From: Azolla caroliniana | Taxonomy: Eukaryota; Polypodiophyta | Assembly: GCA_043228905.1 (NCBI GenBank) | Contig: JBHGNT010000005.1 | Coordinates: 12,462,001 to 12,526,000, forward strand | Length of the DNA: 64,000 nucleotides | Direction: 5' to 3' | In this document: positions 35,023 to 48,240 of the stretch, piece by piece | Layout of the letters: every line of letters starts with the position of its first letter | Numbering within the stretch: position 1 is the stretch's first letter | Notes under the pieces: model-generated | The model's input: the letters and a program-made list of their open reading frames with translations, nothing else | Database searches by the model: none | What the model was told of the DNA's origin: nothing | Program-made: the position numbers and the translations under genes

Positions 35023-36990
35023 CTTCCTCTCCATTTCCTGTTCAACTAAGCTTTGAAGGTTCCGGAAACACTCGAAGACTTCGCTCTTCCTCTTGATGAG
35101 GTAGATCCACGTATGCCGGCTGTAGTCGTCGATGAAGGAGACAAAATACCGACTCCCGCCAAGACTAACGTTCTGTGTCGGTCCCCATACATCTGAATGT
35201 ATTAGATCAAGCTTGTTACGGCTCTGGTTTCGTTCAGTGGGGAATGGAAGTCGATGTTGCTTCCCAAGTTGGCAGGCTTCACAACTTTCGGTCTTCCGGC
35301 CGCTAAATTTCAGCAAACCGAAAACGCGTTCGGTGGGGAATGGAAGTCAATGTTGCTTCCCAAGTTGGCAGGCTTCACAAATTTCAGCCTTCCGGCCGCT
35401 AAATTTTGGCAAACTGAAAACGACTTGTTTCAATTGCAGGTCTTGAAACCTCTGATAATTGACGTGGCCAATCCGCTTGTGCCACAGGTTGATGTCCAAT
35501 TCGACCTTCTACCCTTTCGCAAACATAGTGGTGCCAACATCATTAGTGTTGAGGATGAATATCCTCCCATCTCTGCGCCCTTGCGCAATTATCCGTCCCT
35601 CTTCCTCGATGAAGCACACGAGGTGCGTAAACCACACCTGCATCCCCTGGTCGACGATTTGTCCGACCGACACCAGGTTCTTTGTGATTGTCGGAACATG
35701 TAGTACGTTCATCAGCTTCCCCTTTTGTCCGACATAGCTTAAAGGGACTTCTCAGACATGCACAATTGGGTGAGGGGTGTCGTCTCCGGTTTCGACAATC
35801 CCTGGTTGTTCCGGTTTCTCCAAAAAAGAGAACCACTCTTCATGGCTCGTCATGTGGTTGGACGCTCCGGAATCAACGTACCATACTTCCGATCTAGATG
35901 TAGTCTTCTTCATCGAGTTAGCCTTGTGCTTCATCACGAACGCTGGCCCTTTACCGGTTTTCCTGGTTCCGGATCCTTCCGATCCTTCTGCATAGTGCGA
36001 GCTTTGCTAGTTCTCCCGACCGGTTTTGCCGTATCCGGATTTTTCCGAATCGGCGCGCTTCTTCTAGCACTCGCTTTCCTTGTGGCCCTTTTTGTCGTAG
36101 TACTAACATTCCATGTCGGCCTTCCCTTGCCGGTTCCCGACGCCACTTTGAATTCCCCTGCTTGTGGAGAGTTCGGAACTAATGTTGGCACCACCTCTGT
36201 GCCTCTGGTCCTGCTCTTGTCAGCTGCCTCCATTGCGTGCTGACCCACCTCGTCCACCACGTCCATGGGGAGGATCTGTCTCTGTGTACAGCATCCGACC
36301 ATCCAATTGAGTGGTCCTTGACCCACTCACGTGGTTTTCTTTGACCATCAGCATCGATTGCAAGTCGAAGAAGGACGGTGGTTTCTACCAGATGCAAATC
36401 GTTGTCCGGATTGGCCCGTACCTTTGCGCTAGACCACCGAGGCAGATTTGTACCATCTCATCTTCGTCCACCGTCACGTTGATGGACCCGAGTGCTTCGC
36501 AAATCTCCTTTATCTTGGTGGTGTAGTCTGTAACCAACATGTCTCTTTGCTAGATGTTGTTCAGCTCTTGTCGGAGCTTCAACTTAAGGGCTATGGTACT
36601 TGCGGTGAAAATCTTTTGTAAATTTCCCAAGCCTCCTTCGACGTCTTTGCATCCTTGATGTAGCTGAGCATCTGATCATGCACACCGGACGCGAGACAAT
36701 ACAGTACCCGACTCGCTCCTTGCTCCCATACCGGGAAGTCTTTGTGTGACGGCTCCGGTGCTACTTCATTTGTTCCTTCCACGAAGCTCCAATATCCATG
36801 CCCCATCAGGTACTGGTGCATTTTATATGACCGGGATGCATAGTTGCTCCGGTCAAGCTTCTTTGTTGGAAGTGAACTCGCCATTCCTCTATCCATATCT
36901 TCTCTCTATCTGTTGTTACCGGGTTCTAAGGTTCGTCAACCGAAGCAAGTGTCAGTTGCAGAGGTTTTCAACCCTCGCGCTTTGATACCA
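35023..36990 (-). pseudogene. copia C gag, protease and integrase N-terminal half
   Basis: Gag starts at 36896 with MDRGMASSLPTKKLDRSNYA. A zinc-knuckle region, broken by frame changes, is near 36050-36120. The protease motif WYVDSGASNHMTSHEEWF lies near 35835-35890. The integrase zinc-finger block (KFSGRKTESCEACQLGKQHR) is present twice in tandem (about 35225-35318 and 35322-35415). Core motifs FIDDYSRHTWIYLIK are at 35090-35136, and the frame ends soon after. The primer-binding site TGGTATCAAAGC is at 36979-36990. Confidence 0.85.
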
Positions 36991-37446
36991 TGTGAATGTT
37001 AATGTGCGGAAGCGTTAGGCAGAACCGGCTCAACCGGATAGCAATAGAAAATGAGATGAAGGTTTAATGGAGTAGCTTAACACAAAGAGTATATACGGGA
37101 GAGACAGAGAGACCAGAACATAAACTCTATTCAAAAAATAATTCTAAAACTTTGTACACCCAACGTGCTAAACAACACTATTATACAAGTCCATAAAGGA
37201 CTGACAGAAGTACTGGCAGGTGCTTCAATGCTCATACGTGCGACTACCACTAACTACGAGACAATGATTACCTAGTAGTCTAGGCTACTACTAGGCTTCT
37301 GGTTCCTGCTCGAATCCAGCTCTTCGATCCATCTCCCCGATCTGGCCGGTTGTTTCCAGATACCGATCCAACTCATCCTTCCAAATGCCGATCCGGCTTA
37401 GGCTTATTCAGCCGATCCGGATCCGGTTGAGCTTGCTCGCTCAACA
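36991..37446 (-). repeat. 5' LTR of copia C
   Basis: On the minus strand it starts TGTTGAGCGAGCAAGCTCAA and ends AATGTTAACATTCACA-like (TTAACATTCACA), followed by the primer-binding site. It shares GGACTTGTATAATAGTG and CCAGTACTTCTGTCAGTCC with the other copia LTRs here, but much of the U3 differs. Confidence 0.85.
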
Positions 37447-39150
37447 TAAGAGAACTTCTTTCGAAATAAATGAGCGCCTAAACAAGATTGAGTTAAAGGA
37501 AGCATTAAAAGAAGAAAATTTGGAAACGATGAGGCGGGATGTAAGTGAGATAAAAGAATGGATGCACAACGAAGTCATGGGCTAATATATGTGGTGGGGA
37601 TTCTGTATCCAACTCATCTATTATGCATGTGATGAATCAAGAGAAGAATATTGAAAGTATAAATGTCCAGGAATTGAAAGAATGTTGATATCCGTGGGAT
37701 TAAGGATGAGAGTGTAGAAATGCCCGCATCCCCCGAAAAGGCCATTGGTGAATTCTTTAGCATGCATTATGGTTTGTCGGATGTGAATGTATATGAGCAT
37801 ACTGAGCTGGGTAACATGATGTTACTCGCTCTGGAGAAAGGTCTATTGTATGCACAATGACGGATGATACAAAGAGGATCATACTCGAAAGTAGTTGGGC
37901 ACACCTCAAAGGTACGCAATATTTTGTGAGTGAAGATCATATTATCTCACAGTAAAATGCCCGTCGTAAAGCATATGAAGAAAAATTGAAAAATAAGGTT
38001 TAGGATGTGCTTAAAGATGGAAATGTAAGCAAATAGAGACACTGGACCGATGAGACTAGACCATGTCTTCTACGACTATGCTTTTGGAATTGCAATGGAT
38101 ACCCATGGAATGCGGGATTTGGCTCGGATATCCCACTTCTTGTTGAAACATGGGGGCATGATACTCAAAGGATTCAAGGTTTAGGAAACTATAATGTACA
38201 CTCTTTGATATGGGAGAAAAATCCAAGATAAAGATGATGATAAGGAGAGGTGACATGTTTGATTAAGAAGGAAATAGAGAAATATATGTCAATCATAAAA
38301 AATGATGAACATAAATGCTACATATGGCTCAAAATAGAAACACCAAATGATTTGCCCACTTTTGTAGTTGGATGCAATATTCCTCATCAAGATTCTAACT
38401 TTTATGCTTGTTTGGATAAAGATCAACCTTTTGCCAATCTAGAAGATGATATTGCTTATTTCAAATCCAAAGGGGAAGTTATTGTCTTTGGTGACATGAA
38501 TGCCCACACAAGAAGTTTCTAACTTGATGTACAACAATCTTTCATGCCACATATCTCAAGGATGCAAGAGAATATACAAATGTATAATCGCTCTTCTAGC
38601 GATGAAGAAGATTCGGACCAATTTGGGAAGTTACTCTTTCAAATGTACAATAATATTGAATTGCTTATTGCAAATGGTGTCTCCTTGTGGCCCAACACCA
38701 ATGGTTTTACATGTAGAAAACTATTAGTGTAATTGACTTTGTGCTACTTTCTGAAAGTATTTTGGATCATATTCATAACTAGTGTAATTTACTTTGTGCT
38801 ACTTTCTAAAAGTATTTTGGATCATATTCATAAGTTCTCACTTGGTGAATGGACACTGGAATCTGATCATAGGGCTTTATGTATTAACCTCAATTGTATG
38901 CATAGGTTTGATTGTGAGAAGTCCATTGCAGATAATAAACAACCCCACTTGAGGATGAACATTAAGCAAGTGCCCATGTATTCCAAGATGGTTGAGGATA
39001 TGTTACAAATGACAAAGATACAACATGGTGCCACACTAGAATGCAAATGGGAAGCTTTTAAGAAAGTCATTCTCTCATGCGCAAACGAATGTTTTTCAAC
39101 CAAGCACACATCTTGGAAATGCATCAAGAAATATAGTTCAAAGAAAAAAT
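37447..39150 (+). pseudogene. LINE ORF1 C-terminal part and ORF2 endonuclease
   Basis: The first 100 bases repeat the ORF1 coiled-coil end (EINERLNKIELKEALKEENL). They run on through ARRKAYEEKLKNK near 37945-38000 to the end of ORF1. ORF2 then starts near 38070 with LRLCLWNCNG-type sequence, the beginning of an APE endonuclease, and includes VIVFGDMNAHT near 38480 and ESDHRALCIN near 38857. Numerous stops interrupt it. A 55-bp tandem duplication (GTGTAATTGACTTTGTGCTA and its copy) lies at 38727-38838. RT is missing. Confidence 0.75.
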
Positions 39151-40320
39151 GGTTGAGTGTCTTGGTTAGGGGCATAAATCCCAACCATGTACACAACCTT
39201 GCCAAAAAACTTGATTTCTAGAACCAAAAACCGACCATAAGGATCATTATGCACCACTTGAGGATAATATTTATCCCGCACGATTAATACCACACCCGAA
39301 TAATGATTATTAAGATGTCCTGCATAGAATGATGAATATCCACGCAAATGAATTATGGATCCCGCCAACTCATGACATTTATGCTCAACTGCATTAATAC
39401 ATCCCATTCTTTACTTAACAAAGTTTCCCATAATATATACTTCTTATGAGGAGAACATGCCTCTCTCACATTCCATGTTACCAATTTCATTCAATCAACA
39501 ATGTTATGGGTGCACTTGCTCCTTTAGAGCAACCGATGTCATGAAACTAGTCAAAGCATGTTCCAATGCTGCATATGGATTCTCATGCACCACATCCTTA
39601 GGGTTATCTATTGAAATATTTTATTTAGGTCCTCCTGCTTGACGAAAACCTTGAGAACCCGATGAATTTACAACCCGACTCAATGAATCAAATTGAAGGT
39701 GAAGGGGTATCCTTTATCCCTAATTTGTCGTTGCCAATTAACTTTTCGAGGACCCTCCCTAGTTCCTGAATTACCTTGCCAAGTAGTCTCACGAGTAGTT
39801 GGAAAACTATTATGTTGCATATTCATTGATTTCCCCTTCGACTTGCCCTTAACCTCATGTCAATCTTTGTCAACAACATCACAACTAGCTCTATCCAATG
39901 GTTTTTTCCCCTTATCTATAACCACTAAACTTTGTTTTTCCATATCCATAGATTGAGTTCCCTTATTCTTAGGGCCCAAACCTTGAAGTGACACCTCTTT
40001 ATAACCTACTCTAGATGATGTTCCTTCATCCATGAAAACCACAATATATAACACACCAACATCTCTCCCAACTCCTTCCTTACCATTCCCTTCATTTGGA
40101 ACCTCTATAGTTGAAGAACAATGACGATGGCATTCCGCCATAAAGTGACCCCATTCACCACATCCAAAACAATGACCTGCAAATGTCTTCCACTTCAATT
40201 TAAAACAAAGTCTTTTCATACACACCCATCCTGTCCTCTTACGACTTGTATCCCATAACACACAAATCTGCACTTATTTGTAGTATTTGCATGTGGAGAT
40301 ACCAACACTTTACCCATTTG
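39150..40320 (-). pseudogene. Minus-strand LINE: end of ORF1 (zinc knuckle) and start of ORF2 (endonuclease)
   Basis: ORF1 is represented by the zf-CCHC_4 knuckle CFGCGEWGHFMAEC near 40125-40170, after a basic segment. Downstream on the minus strand, ORF2 begins with EN sequence: ELAGSIIHLRGYSSFYAGHL, YSGVVLIVRDKYYPQVV and VVYMVGIYAPNQDTQ near 39150-39370. The first part of the same ORF1 lies beyond chromovirus B, at 45724-46690. The junction with the plus-strand LINE is head-on at about 39150. Confidence 0.75.
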
Positions 40321-40717
40321 TGTCATAGACAGGATGCTGCATGGAATGTACGGGGTTAAACCCATGACCTCCTGGTCTTATTGTGCAACCTTACCAGTTG
40401 AGCTACTTCCATTTGTGCATTATTATTGCATAAGATTCAACTTATTACATTGTATGTTAATCACTAGAACTTTCAAGAAACTTCTAGAGAATGCATCTTC
40501 ATGCACTCTCTAGAAGTTTCTTAGCTTACATGCATACCTCCACATTCTTGTATAAATACTTGGGTGCACCTTGATTACAATCAAGGTGAACAACACCAAT
40601 TACAAAAGCATAATATTGGTTCTTGTTATCTTGTCTATTCTCTCTCTCCCATTCTTGTTTTCTTGCTTATGCACTTGCTCTCTCTTAGTATTTAGCCTCG
40701 TCTACCCATCCGTGACA
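40321..40717 (+). repeat. 5' LTR of chromovirus B, containing an antisense tRNA-like module
   Basis: It starts TGTCATAGACAGGATG and ends CATCCGTGACA. A TATA-like TTGTATAAATAC is near 40548, and a long inverted repeat (CTTTCAAGAAACTTCTAGAG with CTCTAGAAGTTTC) lies near 40469-40528. Near the left end, the minus strand reads TAGCTCAACTGG, a perfect Pol III A-box match, and about 45 bases on GGGTTTAACCCC, a weak B box. Confidence 0.88.
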
Positions 40718-40750
40718 ATTTGTTCACCTTCCCATTTTCTAAGCCTCAGC

Positions 40751-42130
40751 ATGTCGAATCTTACCGAGAGAATAAATCAGCTCATGGAAGCCATGCATCA
40801 ACTTCAACTTGAGAATGACAACCTTCGGGAATCGTTACGGAAGCTTCAAGTTGGAACACCGATGGAACTCGAAGAATAAAACAACTCTCCTCCTGCATCA
40901 ACAAATGTTTTACCTGTAGAGTTTGGTTCCTTGTCCACTCTTTCTCCAACTCCTCTCCATCCCACTACAGGTATGGAGCCCAAGATTGTTCACTTGACAA
41001 GTTCGATGGCACGAGGAAGCACTTCCGAGGGTTCATACATTAGATCAAGCTTCTTATCCAACTACAGCCCTAGCGGCATGCGGATGATTTTTGTCAAGTT
41101 GGTTTCATTGCGACCCTTCTATCAGGAGTTGCACAAGACTGGTTTGCACCGTTGGTCGAAACTTCATCACCACTTCTACAAAATTTTCCTACCTTTCTGG
41201 CAGAGTTCGAGGCAACATTTGGGGATACGAATTGATGCTAAATTGCCATTACCAAACTCTATTCATTACATCAAGGTATGTGTCCGGTATCTGTTTATGC
41301 CTCTGAATTTAGACAATTAGCATATAATGTTCAATGGGATATGGCCAAGCGTTGTACGACCATTTTTGTTAGGGCCTTCGAAGAGAGATTAAAAATCTAC
41401 TCCTCAACTTTCTGGAGCCTATATCATTGTCGCAAGCCATCACCCAAGCAGTTAATTGTGACAATCAGTTGTTTGATCTTCGTCAAGAGGAATGAGCAAC
41501 TTCAAGGTGGCAACCCTCTTCAAGATATTCTCCATCGACATCGTACGATGACCCCATGCCGATGGAAATTGATCGAGGTCGAGCCCCGCCACTCACCGAG
41601 GCTGAATGAAGGTATCGCCGATCCAATAGACTATGTTTATATTGTGGTGCATCTACCCATCTAATTCGTTTTTGCCCAGTCTAGAATAATCAACGAAAAT
41701 TATCTACAAACAATACAACTAGACGGCCCCAACAACCAGAAAACGATGGTGTCCACTACAATAGGAGCCATGTGGTTGGAGAATCCGCATTCCTGTTGCT
41801 CCCCTAGTTCGGCTACATCTATAGAAGATTTCTCCTTCCCAGTAAGCATCCATTTCAAGTCTATTTCAATTAGGTACTTAGCATTTCTCGATTTCGGGGC
41901 AATAATGTGTTTTATGGACGAAATGTACGTTCGTAAACACAAATTTCCAGTTGTCTGATTGTCCAACCCAATCCCAGTGGAAGTTATCGATGGACGCATG
42001 CTCTCTTTTGAAGCAGTCACCGAAGCCATTGTCCCACTTATCTTACAGCTCGGGGACCACCATGAGGTCTTAACATTTTACGTTATCACTTCACCATGAC
42101 ATCCGGTCATACTTGGTTTGTCTTGGCTGA
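40751..42130 (+). pseudogene. chromovirus B gag and protease
   Basis: Gag starts MSNLTERINQLMEAMHQLQL, a short coiled coil, with a stop at 40877. Several frames lead to a zinc-knuckle remnant near 41635-41680 (LYCGASTHLI, then FCPV). Protease is recognised by FSFPVSIHFKS and LAFLDFGAIMCFMDEMYV, where the catalytic DSG has become DFG. Both domains are non-functional. Confidence 0.75.
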
Positions 42131-43745
42131 AGGCACAAAATCCAATTGGCGATTGGCACAACCACTCAATTACTTTCTCACAAACCAGCTCGGAGGTGCA
42201 AGAAATATCTCATGTTGGAGCAGTAATATGGCACAAATCGGTTTCAGGCACTCACCCTTCCATTAAAGCAGGAATCAGCTCTAAGGCGGATGCTCATGTC
42301 CCAGTCACAACGAAGAAAATAGTGCATAGTGCCTCTGAGTCGAGCAGTCCAATGAAGGCAACTACCGACTCACTGTCATCCAAGTATGAAGACTTCAGGA
42401 ACGTGTTTGTGAAAAAGATGTTGATCACTTGCTTGAGCATCAACCCTACAACTGTCCAATCGATCTACAAGAAGGTGCCAGTCCTCCCTTCGCCTCAATT
42501 TATGGGTTGTCAAACCCAGAACTCCAAGTATTCCAAACTTATCTCGACGAGAACCTTGAAAAGGGTTTTATTCAACCCTCAAAATCACCAAAAGGAGCTC
42601 CTATTTTGTTTGCGAAAAAGAAAGATGGCTCCTTACGTCTTTGCGTCGACTATCGGGGTCTAAACAAGATTACTGTTTGCAACCGGTAGCCACTGCCTCT
42701 CATCCCATAGTTGTTGGATTGACTCCGAACAGGGTGGATCTTCTCTAAGATTGACCTACGGGGAGCATACAATCTGGTACGGATCAAACCTGGAGATGAA
42801 TGGAAAACCGCCTTTAGAATGTGCTACGTCATTTCGAGTATAAGGCAATGCCTTTTGGCCTTACTAATGGACCTGTAGTATTTTAGCATATGATGAATGA
42901 CATCTTCCGAGAATATCTAGATCACTTTGTTGTGATCTATTTGGATGATATCTTGGTCTTCTCGTCGAACATCAAGGAGCATACTCAACATGTCAAGTTA
43001 GTCCTCGCCAAACTTTGAGAGCATGGACTCTATGCTAAAAGTGAAAATGTGAATTTGATCGTATTGTTGTATAGTTTCTTGGGTATGTCATCGCGACACA
43101 AGGAATCACAATGGACACACGGAAAGTCAAGACTATCCAAGAGTGGGTTGTCCCAACTCGGGTACGAGATGTGCCATCATTTCTTGGTTTGCCAATTTTT
43201 ATCGTCGTTTCATCAAAGGATTTTCAGTGATTGAACAACCTCGCATTGCTCTTACCCGCAAGGATGCTACTTTCAAATGGACAACAGCTGCACAAAAGGC
43301 ATTCGACTTTCTGAAACAAGCCTTTACTACGGCACCAGTCCTTTTACATCCTGACCCCACTAAGCCTTTCCAAGTAGAAATAGATGCTTCCAATTTGAAT
43401 TCGCCATTGGGGCGATCCTCTCCCAGCCATATGAGGTCAGTGTGCTTCACCCGATGGCTTACTACTCCCGCAAATTCACGGCCCTAGAAATCAACTACCC
43501 CATATATGACAAGGAGCTTCTCACTATTATTGTTGCTTTTGAAGAATGGAGACCCTACTTGGCCAAGGTGCAACACCATATCCAAGTGGTTACCGATCAC
43601 AAAAACCTAATATACTTTTCTACCACACGAACTTTAAATCGTAGACAGGCACGATGGTCAACCTTCTTGGCAAACTATGATTTTGAGATAATCTTTCGAC
43701 TTGGAGCTCAACACGATGGCCGATGTCTTATCCCGCCGATTTGAG
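42131..43745 (+). pseudogene. chromovirus B reverse transcriptase and RNase H
   Basis: RT has [20 protein letters not shown] and [17 protein letters not shown] near 42560-42680. The catalytic [13 protein letters not shown] lies near 42931-42968. Frame changes occur near 42420, 42690, 42850 and 43140. RNase H spans FQVEIDASN near 43370 to KELLTIIVAFEEWRPYL near 43510 and the region ending near 43740. Confidence 0.85.
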
Positions 43746-45303
43746 TTTGAGCTCACTCCGGAGGATGAAGCCTATGTCTAGTAGTCCCTGAGTTTGTTAC
43801 AGCCTGACCAATTCTACAACTTTGCTTCTTGCTTGCTCCGGGATGACTCTTTACTCAAGCAAATAGCAGTTCAGCCACTAAGACTTACAAGTTCGCCATA
43901 GAGGTCAAGGCAAGTATCACAAACCCCTCCCATGAACCCAAAAGTTCCAATTTAGCTCGTTTTACAATTCAGGATAACCTTTTGTTTCGAGATAATCTTT
44001 TGTATATCCCAGATGGTCCGTGTCGGACCAAGGTGCTCCAAGAGTGTCACGGTGATCCACTTGCTAGTCATTTTGGCGTTGCGAAAACCATGGAGTTGAT
44101 ATCTCGCAGGTACTAGTGACAACAACCATGGAAATTGGTCAAAGAGTTCATTAAGTCATGCAACACTTGTGCTCGTTCCAAAGCATCTCACCATATGGTC
44201 TCCTTCACCCTGTCCCAATCCCCAAATGGCCTTGGGCCTTTCTTTCCATGGCTTTCATCATTGACCTTCCCTTTGTTGGTGGCTACGACTCGGTGTTCGT
44301 AATGGTCGATCGCTTCACCAAGATGGCCCATTTTGTTCCATGTGGCAAAACCATTACCGGAGAGGAGACAACCGATTTGTTTTTCGAAAATGTTGTTCGA
44401 TTACATGGACTGTCGGATGATATCACTTCTGATTGAGGACCACAATTTATTTCCAATTTCTGGCGGCGTAGTCTGCAAACCTTTGGTTGTACTGTGAATA
44501 TGTCTTCAGCCTATAATCTACAAACCGATGGACAAGTGGAGCGGGTTAACCAAATCTTGGAACAATACTTGTAGTGCTCTCTTAGCTACCAACAAGACGA
44601 CTGGGTTGCCCTTCTCCCACTTGCCAAGTTCGCCTACAACAACTCTCTGCATGCATCTACGAGAGTTACTCCATTTTTCGCAAACTACGATCTCCACCCC
44701 CGCTTCAACATTTCTCTTCCCTCTGACTCTGTCAATCCTTCTGCGGAGGATCGGGCACGTCTCTAGGAGGATGTACATCGCGACCTTTCCGTGGAGTTCA
44801 TCGTCATTGGAGAACGCTACAAGGAGCAAACTAACCAACTTCGCTCAAATGCCCCCCGGTTCAAGGTGGGTGACTTTGTTTGGCTTCTCTAGCACAATAT
44901 TGCCACCACTCGTCCTTTCCTGAAGCTCGATTACAAGAAGTTAGGCCCTTTCCGAATCATCAAGAAAATTGGTTCCATGGTTGTCCACTTAGAGCTACCA
45001 TCCCACTTCCGTATTCATAATGTATTCCATGTCTCCCTTCATGAACCTCACCATATATCTGAAATCATTGGTTGACACCCTTCTCCTCCATCACCAATAC
45101 AGCTCTCGACCGAAGAAGAATATGTTGTCAACCAAATTCTCGACTCTCGTCTCTTTCGTCACCAGCTTTAATACCTTGTCCTCTAGAAAGGGTACCCAAT
45201 CTCCAAAGCAACATGGGAGACAGCACAACATCTCAAGCATGCCCCGAACATAGTTCGGGCATTTCGTGAACGATATCCACAGAAACCGACCATGGATCCT
45301 AGG
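43746..45303 (+). pseudogene. chromovirus B integrase and chromodomain
   Basis: The zinc-binding region (LQECHGDPLASHFGVAKT, then CNTCARSK) is at about 44035-44180. The DDE core has FIIDLPFVGGYDSVFVMVDR near 44252 and YNLQTDGQVERVNQILEQYL near 44512-44572. A stop stands after ITSD at 44434. A GPF-type end (LGPFRIIKKIGSMVVHLELP) leads to the chromodomain near 45110-45250: EEEYVVNQILDSR, LVLWKGYPISKATWE-like and NIVRAFRERYP. The chromodomain reads well except for frame shifts. Confidence 0.85.
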
Positions 45304-45326
45304 AGGTGGCCTTAGAGGGAGGATAA

Positions 45327-45723
45327 TGTCATAGATAGGATGCCACATGGAATGTATGGGGTTAAACCCATGACCTCTTGGTCTTATTGGGCAACCATAC
45401 GAATTGAGTTATTCATCTATGCATTATTATTGTATAAGATTCAACTTATTACATTGTATGTTAATTTAAACTAGAACTTTCAAGAAACTTCCAGATAATG
45501 CATCTTCATGCACTCTCGAGAAGTTTCTTAGCTTGCATGCATACCTCCACATTCTTGTATAAATATTTGGGTGCACCTTGATTACAATCAAGGTGAACAA
45601 CACCAATACGAAAGCATAATATTAGTTCTTGTTATCTTATCTATTCTCTCTCTCCTTTTCTTGTTCTCTTGCTTATGCTCTCGCAATCTCTTAGTATTTA
45701 GCCTTGTCTACCTGTCCGTGACA
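45327..45723 (+). repeat. 3' LTR of chromovirus B
   Basis: It has the same length and ends as the 5' LTR, with scattered substitutions (for example GATAGGATGCCACATGG for GACAGGATGCTGCATGG). It is followed by ATTTG, the right target-duplication copy. The antisense tRNA-like module is also present here but more worn. Confidence 0.88.
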
Positions 45724-47454
<1,731 letters not shown>

Positions 47455-47456
47455 TA

Positions 47457-48238
47457 ACCATTCGGTTAAGTGCACATTTTGAAGGCATGGGCAAGGTGCG
47501 CACTTAGGGGGTTTGTTGAAATTTTTTAGGGTTTTTAAAAAAAATTTAGGGCTTCCTGGAATTTTTTTTCCTTTCGTGCTCTAATCATACATTTCTTGAT
47601 AAGGAAAGTGATCAATTTATGTAATATAATTAACATAAAACGTTGCAAGGGTTTAGGGTTGCAACAGAAAGAGAATAAACGAGATGCACAGAATGAGAGG
47701 GAGGGAGGGAGAGAGAAAGAGAAAATTAAGAATGAATGAATTGAAGAAGGCGGGGGGAAGGGGGAGACTGAGGGAGAGAAAGAAAGAAACGAAATTACGA
47801 ATGAATGAATCCGGAAAAGGAAAAAGGATAAATGGATTAAGAAAGAAATTTTATTTTTTAAATCGAGAATCAAAATTCCTGACTCACAAATACTGCGATT
47901 ACTTTTCTTATCAAGAAACGTATGATTTGAGCCCAAAAGTGATCAGTTGATCGGACCGATTCCAAATTTGCGTTCTTATTTTCCCTGCATTTCTCTATGC
48001 GTTTTCATTATACCCCACCCACCATCGCGTAAAAATTTCTTTTCATTTTATTTTTGTCAAAATCTCCTTTCTTTTATTGTTTTGTGCATGTTCAAAACCC
48101 AGGCTTAGCTTAATTTGGTTTGATGTAAGTTCATCATGAACAATGTATAAATTTTTTTATCTGCATTTTGACCTCTATAAAAAGCACACTTAAAATAGAG
48201 TTTGCGCACTTAAGTGGGCACGCACTTAACCGAATGGT
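47457..48238. mobile_element. Terminal-inverted-repeat element with TA flanks (MITE-like)
   Basis: ACCATTCGGTTAAGTGC at the left end is the exact reverse complement of GCACTTAACCGAATGGT at the right end. Each end is bordered by TA. Both sub-terminal regions repeat GCGCACTTA. No transposase is visible in its 0.78 kb, so it would be non-autonomous. TA flanks suggest a Tc1/mariner-type mechanism, but the ends do not match the common Stowaway consensus. Confidence 0.65.
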
Positions 48239-48240
48239 TA

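Larger units (their letters stand above)
34041..37446 (-). mobile_element. Minus-strand Ty1/copia copy with internal deletion and no 3' LTR (copia C)
   Basis: The 5' LTR is at 36991-37446. The 3' end stops at CCTCAAGTTGAGC, the sequence that precedes the polypurine tract in copia B, so the 3' LTR is missing. RT is absent: integrase joins RNase H through a short LTR-derived filler. It belongs to the same broad family as copia A and B, but its LTR starts TGTTGAGCGAGCAAGCTCAA. The flanking LINE segments on both sides cover the same stretch, so the ends were probably formed by recombination. Confidence 0.85.
40321..45723 (+). mobile_element. Complete but decayed chromovirus B in a LINE ORF1
   Basis: Two 397-bp LTRs (40321-40717 and 45327-45723) with TGTCATAG...CCGTGACA ends are flanked by the target duplication ATTTG. 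The LTRs differ at many sites (a few per cent to perhaps 7% by eye), so it is an old insertion. The order gag, protease, RT, RNase H, integrase, chromodomain is complete, but stops and frame changes occur throughout. It is inserted in the minus-strand LINE ORF1 between the DUF4283-like domain and the zinc knuckle. Confidence 0.92.

Noticed and set aside
47535-47950. Open frames inside the inverted-repeat element
   Set aside because: They are low complexity and show no transposase motifs on either strand.
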